Shown here piece by piece: positions 25,901 to 32,384 of a DNA stretch of 33,832 bases (its first letter is position 1; each line of letters opens with the position of its first letter). Below the pieces are notes generated by a model. That model was not told the DNA's origin and searched no databases. It saw only the letters and a program-made list of their open reading frames with translations. The DNA is from Akkermansia muciniphila. Its GTDB lineage: Bacteria > Verrucomicrobiota > Verrucomicrobiia > Opitutales > Opitutaceae. Position numbers and translations under genes: made by a program. The stretch lies in NCBI GenBank assembly GCA_945888375.1, contig CAMCZZ010000026.1, positions 1 to 33,832 of the forward strand, written 5' to 3'.

Positions 25901-26424
25901 CCGCTTTTGGTCACCACGGCATTGCTTACGTTAGCGATCGTCGAGGTGAAAAGCGCGTCGGTAGCGCCAGTTATCGTGGTATTATTACCGAACGTGAGGG
26001 GGCTTGCGAAGATTATCTGGGGCCGGATCGTGCCGGTGGCGTTTAGCGTGATCGTGGGCGTGGTTGCCCCGTTGCTGAGAAATCTCAGGCCGCTGGTATT
26101 CACGGTCACCGACGGCTGGGTGCCGGTTGCCGGCCCGGCGTAGCTAAAGGTCAGCGCATTAAGCTGAAATGGATTCAAAACGTCCTGTGACGTGTGCACC
26201 GTGGTGGCGGCGGCCAGGGCGGCACCGTTGCCGAACACCAAGCTGGTGTCCGTGGCGCTGACGGGCGTCAGGTCCCAACCCGTGGCGGAGGACCACGTGG
26301 AGCCAGGGGCCGTCCCGGTGGTAGTGCCATTAAACGTAAACGTGGCCGAGTAGGCCACCGGCAGAAGAGCCAGGGCGGAGATCAAAGCGGCGAGCGAAGC
26401 GCCGTATTTTTTTTGTGGGGTCAT
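22918..26424 (-). CDS. Large PATR-repeat surface protein with embedded Ig-like domain
   Basis: A 1168-residue exported protein. Residues 1-26 form a signal peptide (LAALISALALLPVAYSA). Residues ~27-535 are a first PATR beta-helix block closely matching the protein at 18149-19798. Residues ~535-635 form a bacterial Ig/invasin-like domain (SLGVSAATLAADNVATSTLT, GVVTFTVKSKKAETKT). Residues ~635-1040 are a second PATR block. The tail ~1042-1168 has PYDAWATSFGL, DPDADGLINALEYATG and a final SGKRFLRLNITY. The block FIGGVQQAAGVYEAIGNAG is shared almost exactly with the lyase fusion at 26789-31297. No enzymatic motif is seen, so a binding or scaffolding surface role is inferred. It has no PEP-CTERM tail. 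Confidence 0.83.
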   Translation of the reverse strand: MTPQKKYGASLAALISALALLPVAYSATFTFNGTTTGTAPGSTWSSATGWDLTPVSATDTSLVFGNGAALAAATTVHTSQDVLNPFQLNALTFSYAGPATGTQPSVTVNTSGLRFLSNGATTPTITLNATGTIRPQIIFASPLTFGNNTTITGATDALFTSTIANVSNAVVTKSGTGIVRIQSTNAAYTGNFTVSGGILQVGNNGSTGDIGSGTVTLSSGGAFTVRRNGGTLALNNTITGTGNVTFQTNGNFTATINRANTYVGNTGLSPTTANVSGTIQLGVNNGLPTSSVLSITNSGTSVQTFNLNGFSQTLGGLSAGSGTASATNTKVILGAGTLTVNDAGTRTFAGEISGTGNVVKEGAGTWTLASANTYTGTTTILGGTVVLGAAGSINPTSELTLAAGATLDVSAIPSYILSASTGLSASGAATPAIIKGGTTVDLGAQPITLLHDGTNPALTISQGALTLNGNPFTVDTPTPLPPGSYTLIQQTTGTITQGGSFTVQGTALSGSTATLDFATPGAVKMNVVAAPVSEANSSLGVSAATLAADNVATSTLTITLKDAGNNALSGIGVNWAVSGSGNTVSPSDFGTTDGSGVVTFTVKSKKAETKTVTVTVGAFTFTTDLVFTVPAAGYTLAWDPLLTTTASDGAGTWNLTTANWAEVGANGIWPNNGNDTAVFGTGGALAANTTVTLGAPITVGNLTFTNTSANTNQYTIFGAGLNVLTLAGTPTINVAANARFTAPIAGAGFTKQGEGVLRFESDNPSYTGDIAVNAGTLQIGNNSTAGDLGTGAINLSGAAVFVVRKQGPLVLNNTLTGSTTGSVGFQLNNSAVVTVAKANTYVAAGGTYLQPTGSNTVGTLALGIADALPTNTAFRINANGTTSLQTLDLAGFNQTMASLGGTGTVTSATITSSSGTPNLTVSGNATTTFAGLVSGSLSLTKSGSGSQTFSGSAAYSGDTTVTEGTLSLPNDNASNDASTVTIASTGATLDLNFVGSDTVGELFIGGVQQAAGVYEAIGNAGSGIEIAQLTGAGTLNVLTGAAVNPYDAWATSFGLSGGNAAKTADPDADGLINALEYATGTSPIAAGGTPGYSVAPSGNLLALTYTRIADPTLTYTVQGSSDLTGAWTTIAVSGNPSTGVANVAGSVTITDTVPYTSGKRFLRLNITY

Positions 26425-26600
26425 GAGGTTTTTCGGGTTAAGGACAGGAAGCTGTGTTCACTTAATAATGAATTCGAGACACATGGGGTAAAAGCCGATA
26501 GCGGGTGCCAAGGGCCGAGGGTTTGGGGTGATACGGCTCACAAGCGCACAATGAACCGACGACAAAGAGCATAACACTTCAACAACCCCGCGCCCATGTA

Positions 26601-26628
26601 TTTTTGCGCATGTGGCATATGCTTTTAA
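26601..26628 (+). promoter_or_regulatory. Shared 28-nt candidate operator, copy 3
   Basis: TTTTTGCGC, seven bases, then ATATGCTTTTAA on the plus strand, preceded by CCATG as in the copy at 20081. It lies 161 bp upstream of the lyase-PATR ATG and 177 bp upstream of the divergent PATR start. Confidence 0.62.
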
Positions 26629-26702
26629 GCCGGCGCGGAAAAGTCGGAACTTAACTCCCGTGGCGGGCCGAAACGTGAAAAAATATCAAGTTCCATGCGC
26701 TA

Positions 26703-26714
26703 AACCATATGGTT
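26703..26714. promoter_or_regulatory. Perfect 12-bp palindrome
   Basis: AACCATATGGTT reads the same on both strands and lies 75 bp upstream of the ATG at 26789. Symmetry and position suggest a binding site for a dimeric regulator. No second copy was noticed in the window. Confidence 0.4.
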
Positions 26715-26788
26715 GGAAAACCACGGATCGGGTAGAGTTCCCATAGCCCATATTGCGGTGACGCTCCGTCACTCAATACCCCACAGCC

Positions 26789-29700
26789 ATGCTACCCCAA
26801 CGCAAAGCCTGCGCGGGCTCCCGTGCCCGGATCGTATCGTCGTCTCAGTTTTTTGCAATCTGGCCCCTGCGCCAGTTTAGCTGCGCGGGCCGTGCGGTCG
26901 CCCCTTGTAGCATCGGTCGATCTCTAGTCGGCCCAGTGTTCGCCGTCGTGCTGGGCCTCCTTCTTGGCCTGCCCTACCACGCCCACGGCTCGACCACTCC
27001 ATTGATGGGGGCGACGGCGCAACGCGGCGGCGCGACGAACATCGAATGGACGCCCTCCGCCCAAGCATCCGTGGACATCACGCTCAGTGGCTCCACCTTG
27101 GCCACCGGAAAATTTGTCGAGTTGTGGATGCACCTGCCTTCGCGTGCTCCAGCCGGAGCCGCACTCTACGTGGAAATGCTTGGCCGGCGCGCCTTGCTGC
27201 CTTTGGAATGGACCGGGTGGCGAAGACTCGTGATCCCCGTTTCTGCGATGGCGAGCACTTCCGGCTCGTACAATGTAGCGAACCGGATGCGACTGCTGGC
27301 AAGCGGCAGTTTCACGAGTAATTTTACCATTAACTACTGCGGCGGCTCCGTCGCGACGGCGATCAACGGTCCCGGCGTGGCCGATGAGGATCTGCTGGAC
27401 CACTTGGACCTATCGCGCCCGGGCCTGGCGGCGGTGAGCGCGGCGGTTCAGCTTGCGCGCACCAGCAGCGGCGCTGCCCGCACCACGGCGATCAATGATG
27501 CCAAAGTTGCCTTGGCGACCTATTTCCGGCAAAATTTCACGAGTCGGTATTCCATGGGAACAGGCTCCACGAGTGCCGCCAATACGCTCGTGGCAGGCAC
27601 CTTTAGCTACGTCGGCTACATCTACACCTTCCCCTTCATCGGGGGCGTTTCGGGCGAGATTGACTGGGGCTACAACCCCACCTTGCAGCCCGGCTATGTC
27701 GGGCCGGTCAACTACGAATGGGGCTGGTCGTTGCACCGGCATGGTCATTTTGATACGCTGACCCGTGCTCACAACAGTAGCAGCAGCAACGCTGCGACCA
27801 AAGCATCGTATGCGTCTTTTTGGGCTGGAAACATCCGGTCTTGGGTTAATCAAGAACCGGCGCCCGCGATCTCGGATGAAACCTCTCTGTCGGCCTGGCG
27901 TGGTCTTGATAGCGGTCTCCGCCTCACCCGCCAGTGGCCCGCCTCGTTTTTTGTCTTTAGCCAGTCCACCGCCGTCAGCAACGAGGATATTATACTATTC
28001 TTAAAGTCCGTCCTCGATCACGGCAATTTTCTGTCCGGGGATGTTTATGGTCCGGGCAATCATTTTTTTATAACCATGTGCGGACTCCTCACCCAAGGGG
28101 CCGTTTTCCCGGAGTTTACCGACGCGGCGTTCTGGCGGGAGAGGGCGCTGGCGAATTTGGAGTATTCCCTCGCGGAAAACACTCTGCCAGACGGCGCGTG
28201 GTATGAACTCGCCCCCTCCTATCATGATTGGGTGGTGGACCGTTTGAACGATGCGGTTCTGACTACGATTCGAAATGGCTTTGGCGCGAACGTGAACGAA
28301 GCCTTGTGGGATAAATTGAAGACGATGTCGGAGTGGATGGTGAAAATGGGTGCGCCCGATCGTTCGGTGCCGACCGTGAATGATAGTAGCCCGCAGTCTA
28401 TTTCAACCGCCGGGTTTGCTGGTTGGGAAAGTCACTTTAGCAGTCCGCTGATTGCTTGGGCGGAGTTACTTAAAACCGAGACCGCCGGTCAAAACACCTC
28501 TCCGGCGACTTCCCTGCGAAGTGTCTCCCTACCCGAGAGTGGCTACACCGTGCTGCGTTCTGGCTGGGGCAAAACCGATCATTATACGCTCTTCGATGTC
28601 GGCCCCCTTGGCGGCTGGCACGGCCACCAAGATGCCCTGAATTTGGTTACCTTTTTCTACGGGCGGCCCTTCCTTTTCGACAACGGCGGCTACACATACG
28701 ACACCAGCGCGTTTCGCGACTACGGAACCGCAACGGCATCCCACAATACCGTGATGGTGGATAACCTTAATCAGGCCCGCGTTTTTAATACAAGCAGCGA
28801 TCCCATCGGAGTCAACCCGGCCGATACCCCGCCCTCGCGCTTCGGCACGAGTGAGGCGATTGATTACGCCTCCGGCTGGTACGTCGGCGGCTACGGTAGC
28901 TCGACCAATCGCATCGCCACCCATCGTCGTGAACTCGCTTTCTTAAAAACCTCCAGCGGGGGTGGACCGCTCTTGTTGGTCGTGGATACGCTCAGCTCCA
29001 CCAGCAACACCGCCCGCGCTTACGATCTGCGCTGGCACCTCAAATCCACCAGTTGGCAGAGCCAGACCGGCGCCCAGCAGGCGGGCTCCCAGGTCTGGAC
29101 GACGGACCGTGACACCGTGGCTTACCCCTTGATCGCAAACCAGCCGAATCTCGCCGTCATCAGCGTCTCCGGGCCGTCACAGTATCATGCCGACTCGGCC
29201 GTGAACGCAGCACTGGGCGATGACCTGCTCGGTTGGTTTTACCCATCGCAAACCGCCACTCCCACGCCTGCGCTTACGCTGCGCCATAAGGTGCCTCCCA
29301 CCTCAGGCAAGGTGCGTCTGGTGACTCTGCTTGTGCCCTTCACGGGCACCCCGCAAAATCCCGTTACCAGCGTCGTTCCCACCCCCGGAGTGGCAAACTC
29401 TTGGACCGTTAGCTTTCTGGATAATCGCACTCCGGTGACGATTTCCATCAACCCGGCGGCGGGCGATATCGAGCCTTCACTCGCGCTCAGCTCTCTCGCC
29501 CTGCCCACGCTTGAGCCGCTCCCCGCTGTCGAAACGCTTTTTAGTTACACCAATAGCAGCAGCAATTCCGCTCCCGGCACCGCCTGGTCCTCCGGGGGTC
29601 AATGGAGTGCGGTCCCGATTGGCTCCGCTTCCACTTCGCTTCTTTTTGGCACCGGGGTCGCGCTATCGGCCGGACAGACGATTTTCGCCAACAATGATAT

Positions 29701-31297
29701 CGCCGGAGACTTCCCCCTTAACCGCCTCAACGTGAGCTACAGCGGTCCCGCCAGTGGCACGGCCCCTACCCTCACGCTCGCCGGCAATCCGCTCCAGTTC
29801 GTAAACAATGGGGCGCTCCCGCCCTCGTTGGTCTTTCAAACCTCCGGGGCCGTGAAGCCCTCCGTCACCCTGAACCACAACCTCATCGTCACGCACGACG
29901 CCACCATCTCCACCGTCACCGACGTGCTGCTCGGCGGGGTTTTCTCCGGGCCCGGCGGCTTCGCCAAGAACGGAAGCGGTATCTTGCGCTACCAGGGCAA
30001 CAGCCCGGCCTACGCGGGCAACATCGGCGTCAGCGCGGGCACCCTGCAGGTCGGCAACAACGGCGGCGCCGGCAACCTCGGCAACGGCACCATCACGCTC
30101 AGCGGCTCCGGCAGCTTCAGCGTGCGGCGGCAAGGAAACCTGACCTTGAGCAACACCCTCACCGGCGGCGGCAGCGGCACCGTTAGCTTTCAGTTGAATG
30201 GTTCCGCCGTGGTCACCCTTGCCAAGGCCGCGTCCTACAGCAACCCCACCAGCCTGAGCCCCACCGGTGCCAACGCCATCGGCACCCTCAAGCTCGGCAT
30301 CGCGAACGGCCTGCCCGCCAACACGCCGTTCACCATCACCAACAACAGCGCCTCGGTGCAAACCTTCGACCTCAATGGCTTCGATCAGACCGTCTTCTCC
30401 CTCGCCACTGGAGCCAATGGCAACAGCACCAATACCCTCCTCACCAACTCTGGCGCGCTCAAGACCCTCACGATTTCTGGCTCGGCCACGACCAGCTACG
30501 CCGGTGCCCTGTCCGGCGCGCTCGACCTGAGCAAATCCGGCAGTGGCGGCCAGTCCCTCACGGGCAACCTGACCTACACAGGCGACACCACCGTCGCCGC
30601 AGGCACCCTCACGCTCCAAAGCGCGAACCCCAACAATCAGTCATCGTTTGTCTCCCTCGCGGCGACGGGTGCCACGCTTAGCCTGAACTTCACCGGCACC
30701 GACACCGTGGAAATGCTCTTCATTGGTGGCGTCCAGCAAGCGGCCGGAGTTTACGAAGCGATAGGGAATGCCGGTGCCGGAACCGAGATCCCGCAACTCA
30801 GCGGCACCGGCACGCTGACGGTCACGAGCGGGCCTCCCGCCGCCGCCTACGACACCTGGGCCGCCGACAAGGGCCTTACCGCTGCCAACATGGCCATGGG
30901 CCTCGATCCCGACGGCGACGGCCACACCAACCTCGCCGAGTTCGCCTTTAAAGGCGACCCGCTTAGCGGCGCCGACTCAGGCCTTCGTGTCGCCCTCGAA
31001 GACACCGACGGCGATTCCCTTACAGAGCTCACCCTGACCCTCGCCGTCCGCAACAGCTCCGGCTCACCGGTTTTCACCACTGCGCCCTCGCCGACCGCGA
31101 GTGTGGACGGCATTACCTATATTATCGAGGGATCGTTGGATTTGGTCTTCCCCACCAGCGCGGTCAGCGAAACCCTTCCACCAACCGGCCTCCCGGCTTT
31201 GCCTGCAGGTTGGGAGTATCGCCGCTTCCGCCTCGACGCCTTCGAAGGCTCCGCCCTCTCGCGAGGCTTCCTCCGAGTCAAAGTGACCGCACCTTAG
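26789..31297 (+). CDS. Heparinase II/III-family lyase fused to a PATR beta-helix module
   Basis: A 1502-residue exported protein. A long basic N-terminal stretch precedes the hydrophobic signal segment (VFAVVLGLLLGLPYHAHG, ~50-67). No internal Met offers a shorter start. Residues ~85-905 are a heparinase II/III-type lyase paralogous to the protein at 12000-14666, with equivalent key residues Asn424-His425 (GPGNHF), Tyr478 (SYHDW), His611/His613 (GGWHGHQDALN) and ASHNTV. Residues ~915-1349 are a PATR block (SYTNSSSNSAPGTAWSSGG onward, GTLQVGNNGGAGNLGNG). The tail ~1350-1502 has YDTWAADKGL, DPDGDGHTNLAEFA and a final GFLRVKVTAP. The lyase probably acts at the cell surface, held there by the beta-helix. 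The last third has noticeably more C at third codon positions than the lyase part. Confidence 0.85.
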   Translation: MLPQRKACAGSRARIVSSSQFFAIWPLRQFSCAGRAVAPCSIGRSLVGPVFAVVLGLLLGLPYHAHGSTTPLMGATAQRGGATNIEWTPSAQASVDITLSGSTLATGKFVELWMHLPSRAPAGAALYVEMLGRRALLPLEWTGWRRLVIPVSAMASTSGSYNVANRMRLLASGSFTSNFTINYCGGSVATAINGPGVADEDLLDHLDLSRPGLAAVSAAVQLARTSSGAARTTAINDAKVALATYFRQNFTSRYSMGTGSTSAANTLVAGTFSYVGYIYTFPFIGGVSGEIDWGYNPTLQPGYVGPVNYEWGWSLHRHGHFDTLTRAHNSSSSNAATKASYASFWAGNIRSWVNQEPAPAISDETSLSAWRGLDSGLRLTRQWPASFFVFSQSTAVSNEDIILFLKSVLDHGNFLSGDVYGPGNHFFITMCGLLTQGAVFPEFTDAAFWRERALANLEYSLAENTLPDGAWYELAPSYHDWVVDRLNDAVLTTIRNGFGANVNEALWDKLKTMSEWMVKMGAPDRSVPTVNDSSPQSISTAGFAGWESHFSSPLIAWAELLKTETAGQNTSPATSLRSVSLPESGYTVLRSGWGKTDHYTLFDVGPLGGWHGHQDALNLVTFFYGRPFLFDNGGYTYDTSAFRDYGTATASHNTVMVDNLNQARVFNTSSDPIGVNPADTPPSRFGTSEAIDYASGWYVGGYGSSTNRIATHRRELAFLKTSSGGGPLLLVVDTLSSTSNTARAYDLRWHLKSTSWQSQTGAQQAGSQVWTTDRDTVAYPLIANQPNLAVISVSGPSQYHADSAVNAALGDDLLGWFYPSQTATPTPALTLRHKVPPTSGKVRLVTLLVPFTGTPQNPVTSVVPTPGVANSWTVSFLDNRTPVTISINPAAGDIEPSLALSSLALPTLEPLPAVETLFSYTNSSSNSAPGTAWSSGGQWSAVPIGSASTSLLFGTGVALSAGQTIFANNDIAGDFPLNRLNVSYSGPASGTAPTLTLAGNPLQFVNNGALPPSLVFQTSGAVKPSVTLNHNLIVTHDATISTVTDVLLGGVFSGPGGFAKNGSGILRYQGNSPAYAGNIGVSAGTLQVGNNGGAGNLGNGTITLSGSGSFSVRRQGNLTLSNTLTGGGSGTVSFQLNGSAVVTLAKAASYSNPTSLSPTGANAIGTLKLGIANGLPANTPFTITNNSASVQTFDLNGFDQTVFSLATGANGNSTNTLLTNSGALKTLTISGSATTSYAGALSGALDLSKSGSGGQSLTGNLTYTGDTTVAAGTLTLQSANPNNQSSFVSLAATGATLSLNFTGTDTVEMLFIGGVQQAAGVYEAIGNAGAGTEIPQLSGTGTLTVTSGPPAAAYDTWAADKGLTAANMAMGLDPDGDGHTNLAEFAFKGDPLSGADSGLRVALEDTDGDSLTELTLTLAVRNSSGSPVFTTAPSPTASVDGITYIIEGSLDLVFPTSAVSETLPPTGLPALPAGWEYRRFRLDAFEGSALSRGFLRVKVTAP

Positions 31298-31310
31298 TAG
31301 ATACATCGAC

Positions 31311-31349
31311 GCGGGGTCGGCCCTTTCCTCAGGCCGGCACAAGCCCCGC
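31311..31349 (+). other. Imperfect hairpin after the lyase fusion gene
   Basis: GCGGGG and CGGCC (31311-31322, one base apart) can pair with GGCCG and CCCCGC (31332-31349) around an internal loop. It lies 14 bp after the stop. There is no T-run, so an intrinsic terminator is not certain. Confidence 0.3.
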
Positions 31350-31427
31350 GCCAGCAGGACAAGTCGCCTCGACCACAAGAAGGACTCCTCCTGCAACCTC
31401 GGCCTTGGATCGGGGCTCGAAGAGCCA

Positions 31428-31658
31428 TCACAGGATTCTATAGGCGCGGCGGCGCGGTTTGAAACTGGTATCCTCGGTCATGCTGGTTTTCTCAATGAGC
31501 CACAGTTTGTGCACCCAAAACGAGTGGTAATGGCGGACGGCGCCGGCGACCTGTTGTAATTCCGTCTGCACCCATCCGACTCTACCGTTGATTTCGACGA
31601 TATCGTTGGCGTCCCAGTCGAGAGTTTCTTGGGTTTGAATCACATACCTTGGCTTCAC
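31428..31658 (-). CDS. Small hypothetical protein
   Basis: A 76-codon frame with a GTG start, MKPRYVIQTQETLDWDANDI onward, with Trp/His-rich middle and basic end. Codon use is coherent and the composition looks protein-like, but no family is recognised. An in-frame TAG lies four codons upstream of the GTG, so it is not a simple extension of the neighbouring transposase fragment. It sits between the lyase gene and mobile-element debris and may be a relic. Confidence 0.35.
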   Translation of the reverse strand: MKPRYVIQTQETLDWDANDIVEINGRVGWVQTELQQVAGAVRHYHSFWVHKLWLIEKTSMTEDTSFKPRRRAYRIL

Positions 31659-31806
31659 CTCTCCGAACTACGCTCCGACTGGGGGCCGTGGACAGCCACC
31701 GCCGATGTTGGTGTAACTCGAATCACGCCACCGCAAGGCGCAGCGGTTGGGGCCGATTCCACTGGTATGGATACTGGAGTCGGCCACGCCCGACCAGTGC
31801 GTTGGC

Positions 31807-31938
31807 CGTCTTGGCGCGAAAGCGGTGGTAAACGCTTCGCCAAGGCCCGAAGCACGCGGGCAAATCTCTCGATGGACGCCGCCACAGGATCCAGATGATG
31901 GCCTCCAATCTAAGCCGCATCGTCGAATCATCGACCGC
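31807..31938 (-). pseudogene. IS5-like transposase remnant
   Basis: On the minus strand about 44 codons read AVDDSTMRLRLEAIIWIL, then SRDLPACFGPWRSVYHRFR. This matches the N-terminal region of IS5-family transposases, where a [RG]TGAPWRDLP-type segment precedes FGPWxSVYxRFRRW. The RTGAPW part is altered and the frame loses similarity right after HRFR, with no catalytic DDE region intact. No terminal inverted repeats were identified. It is a decayed fragment of an insertion sequence. Confidence 0.55.
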
Positions 31939-32001
31939 AACCCGCGACCATGTGCTCCCGTCGGGTTTGCTAGGGGCAAGCATTACAAAAAACCTCAAAC
32001 G

Positions 32002-32037
32002 TCGTAAGCCATTTAATCCCAAGGATTAAAATGGCGG
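32002..32037. repeat. Hairpin overlapping the first tRNA-end copy
   Basis: GCCATTTAATCC (32008-32019) pairs with GGATTAAAATGGC (32023-32035) around CAA with a single bulged base. The right arm runs into the tRNA-end repeat that starts at 32029. A comparable hairpin precedes the second copy. Confidence 0.45.
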
Positions 32038-32050
32038 AGAGGGAGGGATT
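32029..32050. repeat. Direct repeat copy 1, tRNA 3'-end (att-like)
   Basis: 22 bases identical to 32159-32180. On the minus strand it reads as the end of a tRNA, ATCCCTCCCTCTCCGCCA plus flanking bases, as in tRNA-Ser genes. The sequence beyond it does not continue as a tRNA, so it is a detached end, probably an old attachment site. Confidence 0.6.
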
Positions 32051-32158
32051 GATTCGCTAACGCTCAGGGTCTTACCCCGGCGCTGCTGCGCCGTCCCTAA
32101 CCCTGCCTCAAATGCTAACGCATTTTGTTCGACTGCGTCGCAGCGCCATTTGCTGCAC
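32051..32158. other. Spacer between the two att-like copies
   Basis: About 108 bases with several small dyads (AAATGC-TAAC-GCATTT near 32109-32124, CTGCG-T-CGCAG near 32133-32143) and no gene. It may be what remains of an earlier, excised or decayed insertion at the same tRNA. Confidence 0.35.
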
Positions 32159-32166
32159 AAATGGCG
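32144..32166. repeat. 9-bp inverted repeat at the second att-like copy
   Basis: CGCCATTTG (32144-32152) and CAAATGGCG (32158-32166) form a perfect dyad with five bases between. The right arm overlaps the start of the tRNA-end repeat. Two arms around a short spacer is also the layout of a tyrosine-recombinase core site. Confidence 0.5.
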
Positions 32167-32185
32167 GAGAGGGAGGGATTCGAAC
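32159..32185 (-). other. Direct repeat copy 2: tRNA-Ser-like 3' end, probable attachment site
   Basis: On the minus strand GGTTCGAATCCCTCCCTCTC and then CGCCA give a T-loop, T-stem half, acceptor strand and CCA end of a tRNA, most like tRNA-Ser. The sequence to the right (5' side) does not fold into the remaining arms and the T-stem is mismatched, so the gene is not complete here. This is the pattern left when an element integrates into a tRNA 3' end. The intact tRNA would be expected at the far right end of the element, outside the window. Confidence 0.6.
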
Positions 32186-32384
32186 CACCCTTTGCCGGTT
32201 CAGCTAAGTTGCGACCTGACGCGGACTTAGTTGATGGTTAATGATTTAGAACAAGTAGAGAGAAGCAGAAAGGTGCAACGAGTGGAAGCCAAAAACACGT
32301 TTCGTGGCAACCTTCTGGCAACCTAAACGAGCGGATTTCGGGTGAAGGAGTGACAAGCCCGACCGTCTCCGGCCTCTTTGTCGC
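32186..32384. other. Left end of the putative integrated element
   Basis: About 200 bases between the att-like repeat and the first gene of the element. It is moderately AT-rich around 32230-32290 and presumably holds the promoter for the gene at 32385. No integrase gene or other frame is seen here. Confidence 0.35.

Larger units (their letters stand above)
26425..26788. promoter_or_regulatory. Divergent promoter region of PATR protein and lyase-PATR fusion
   Basis: A 364-bp gap between two divergent starts. It holds the best copy of the shared 28-nt element (26601-26628) and a perfect 12-base palindrome AACCATATGGTT at 26703-26714. No gene is seen in it. Regulation of both flanking genes from this segment is a reasonable inference. 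Confidence 0.6.

Noticed and set aside
32159-32250. Complete tRNA-Ser gene on the minus strand
   Set aside because: Only the T-loop, acceptor 3' strand and CCA are present. The T-stem is mismatched and no anticodon or D arm can be folded from the sequence to the right.
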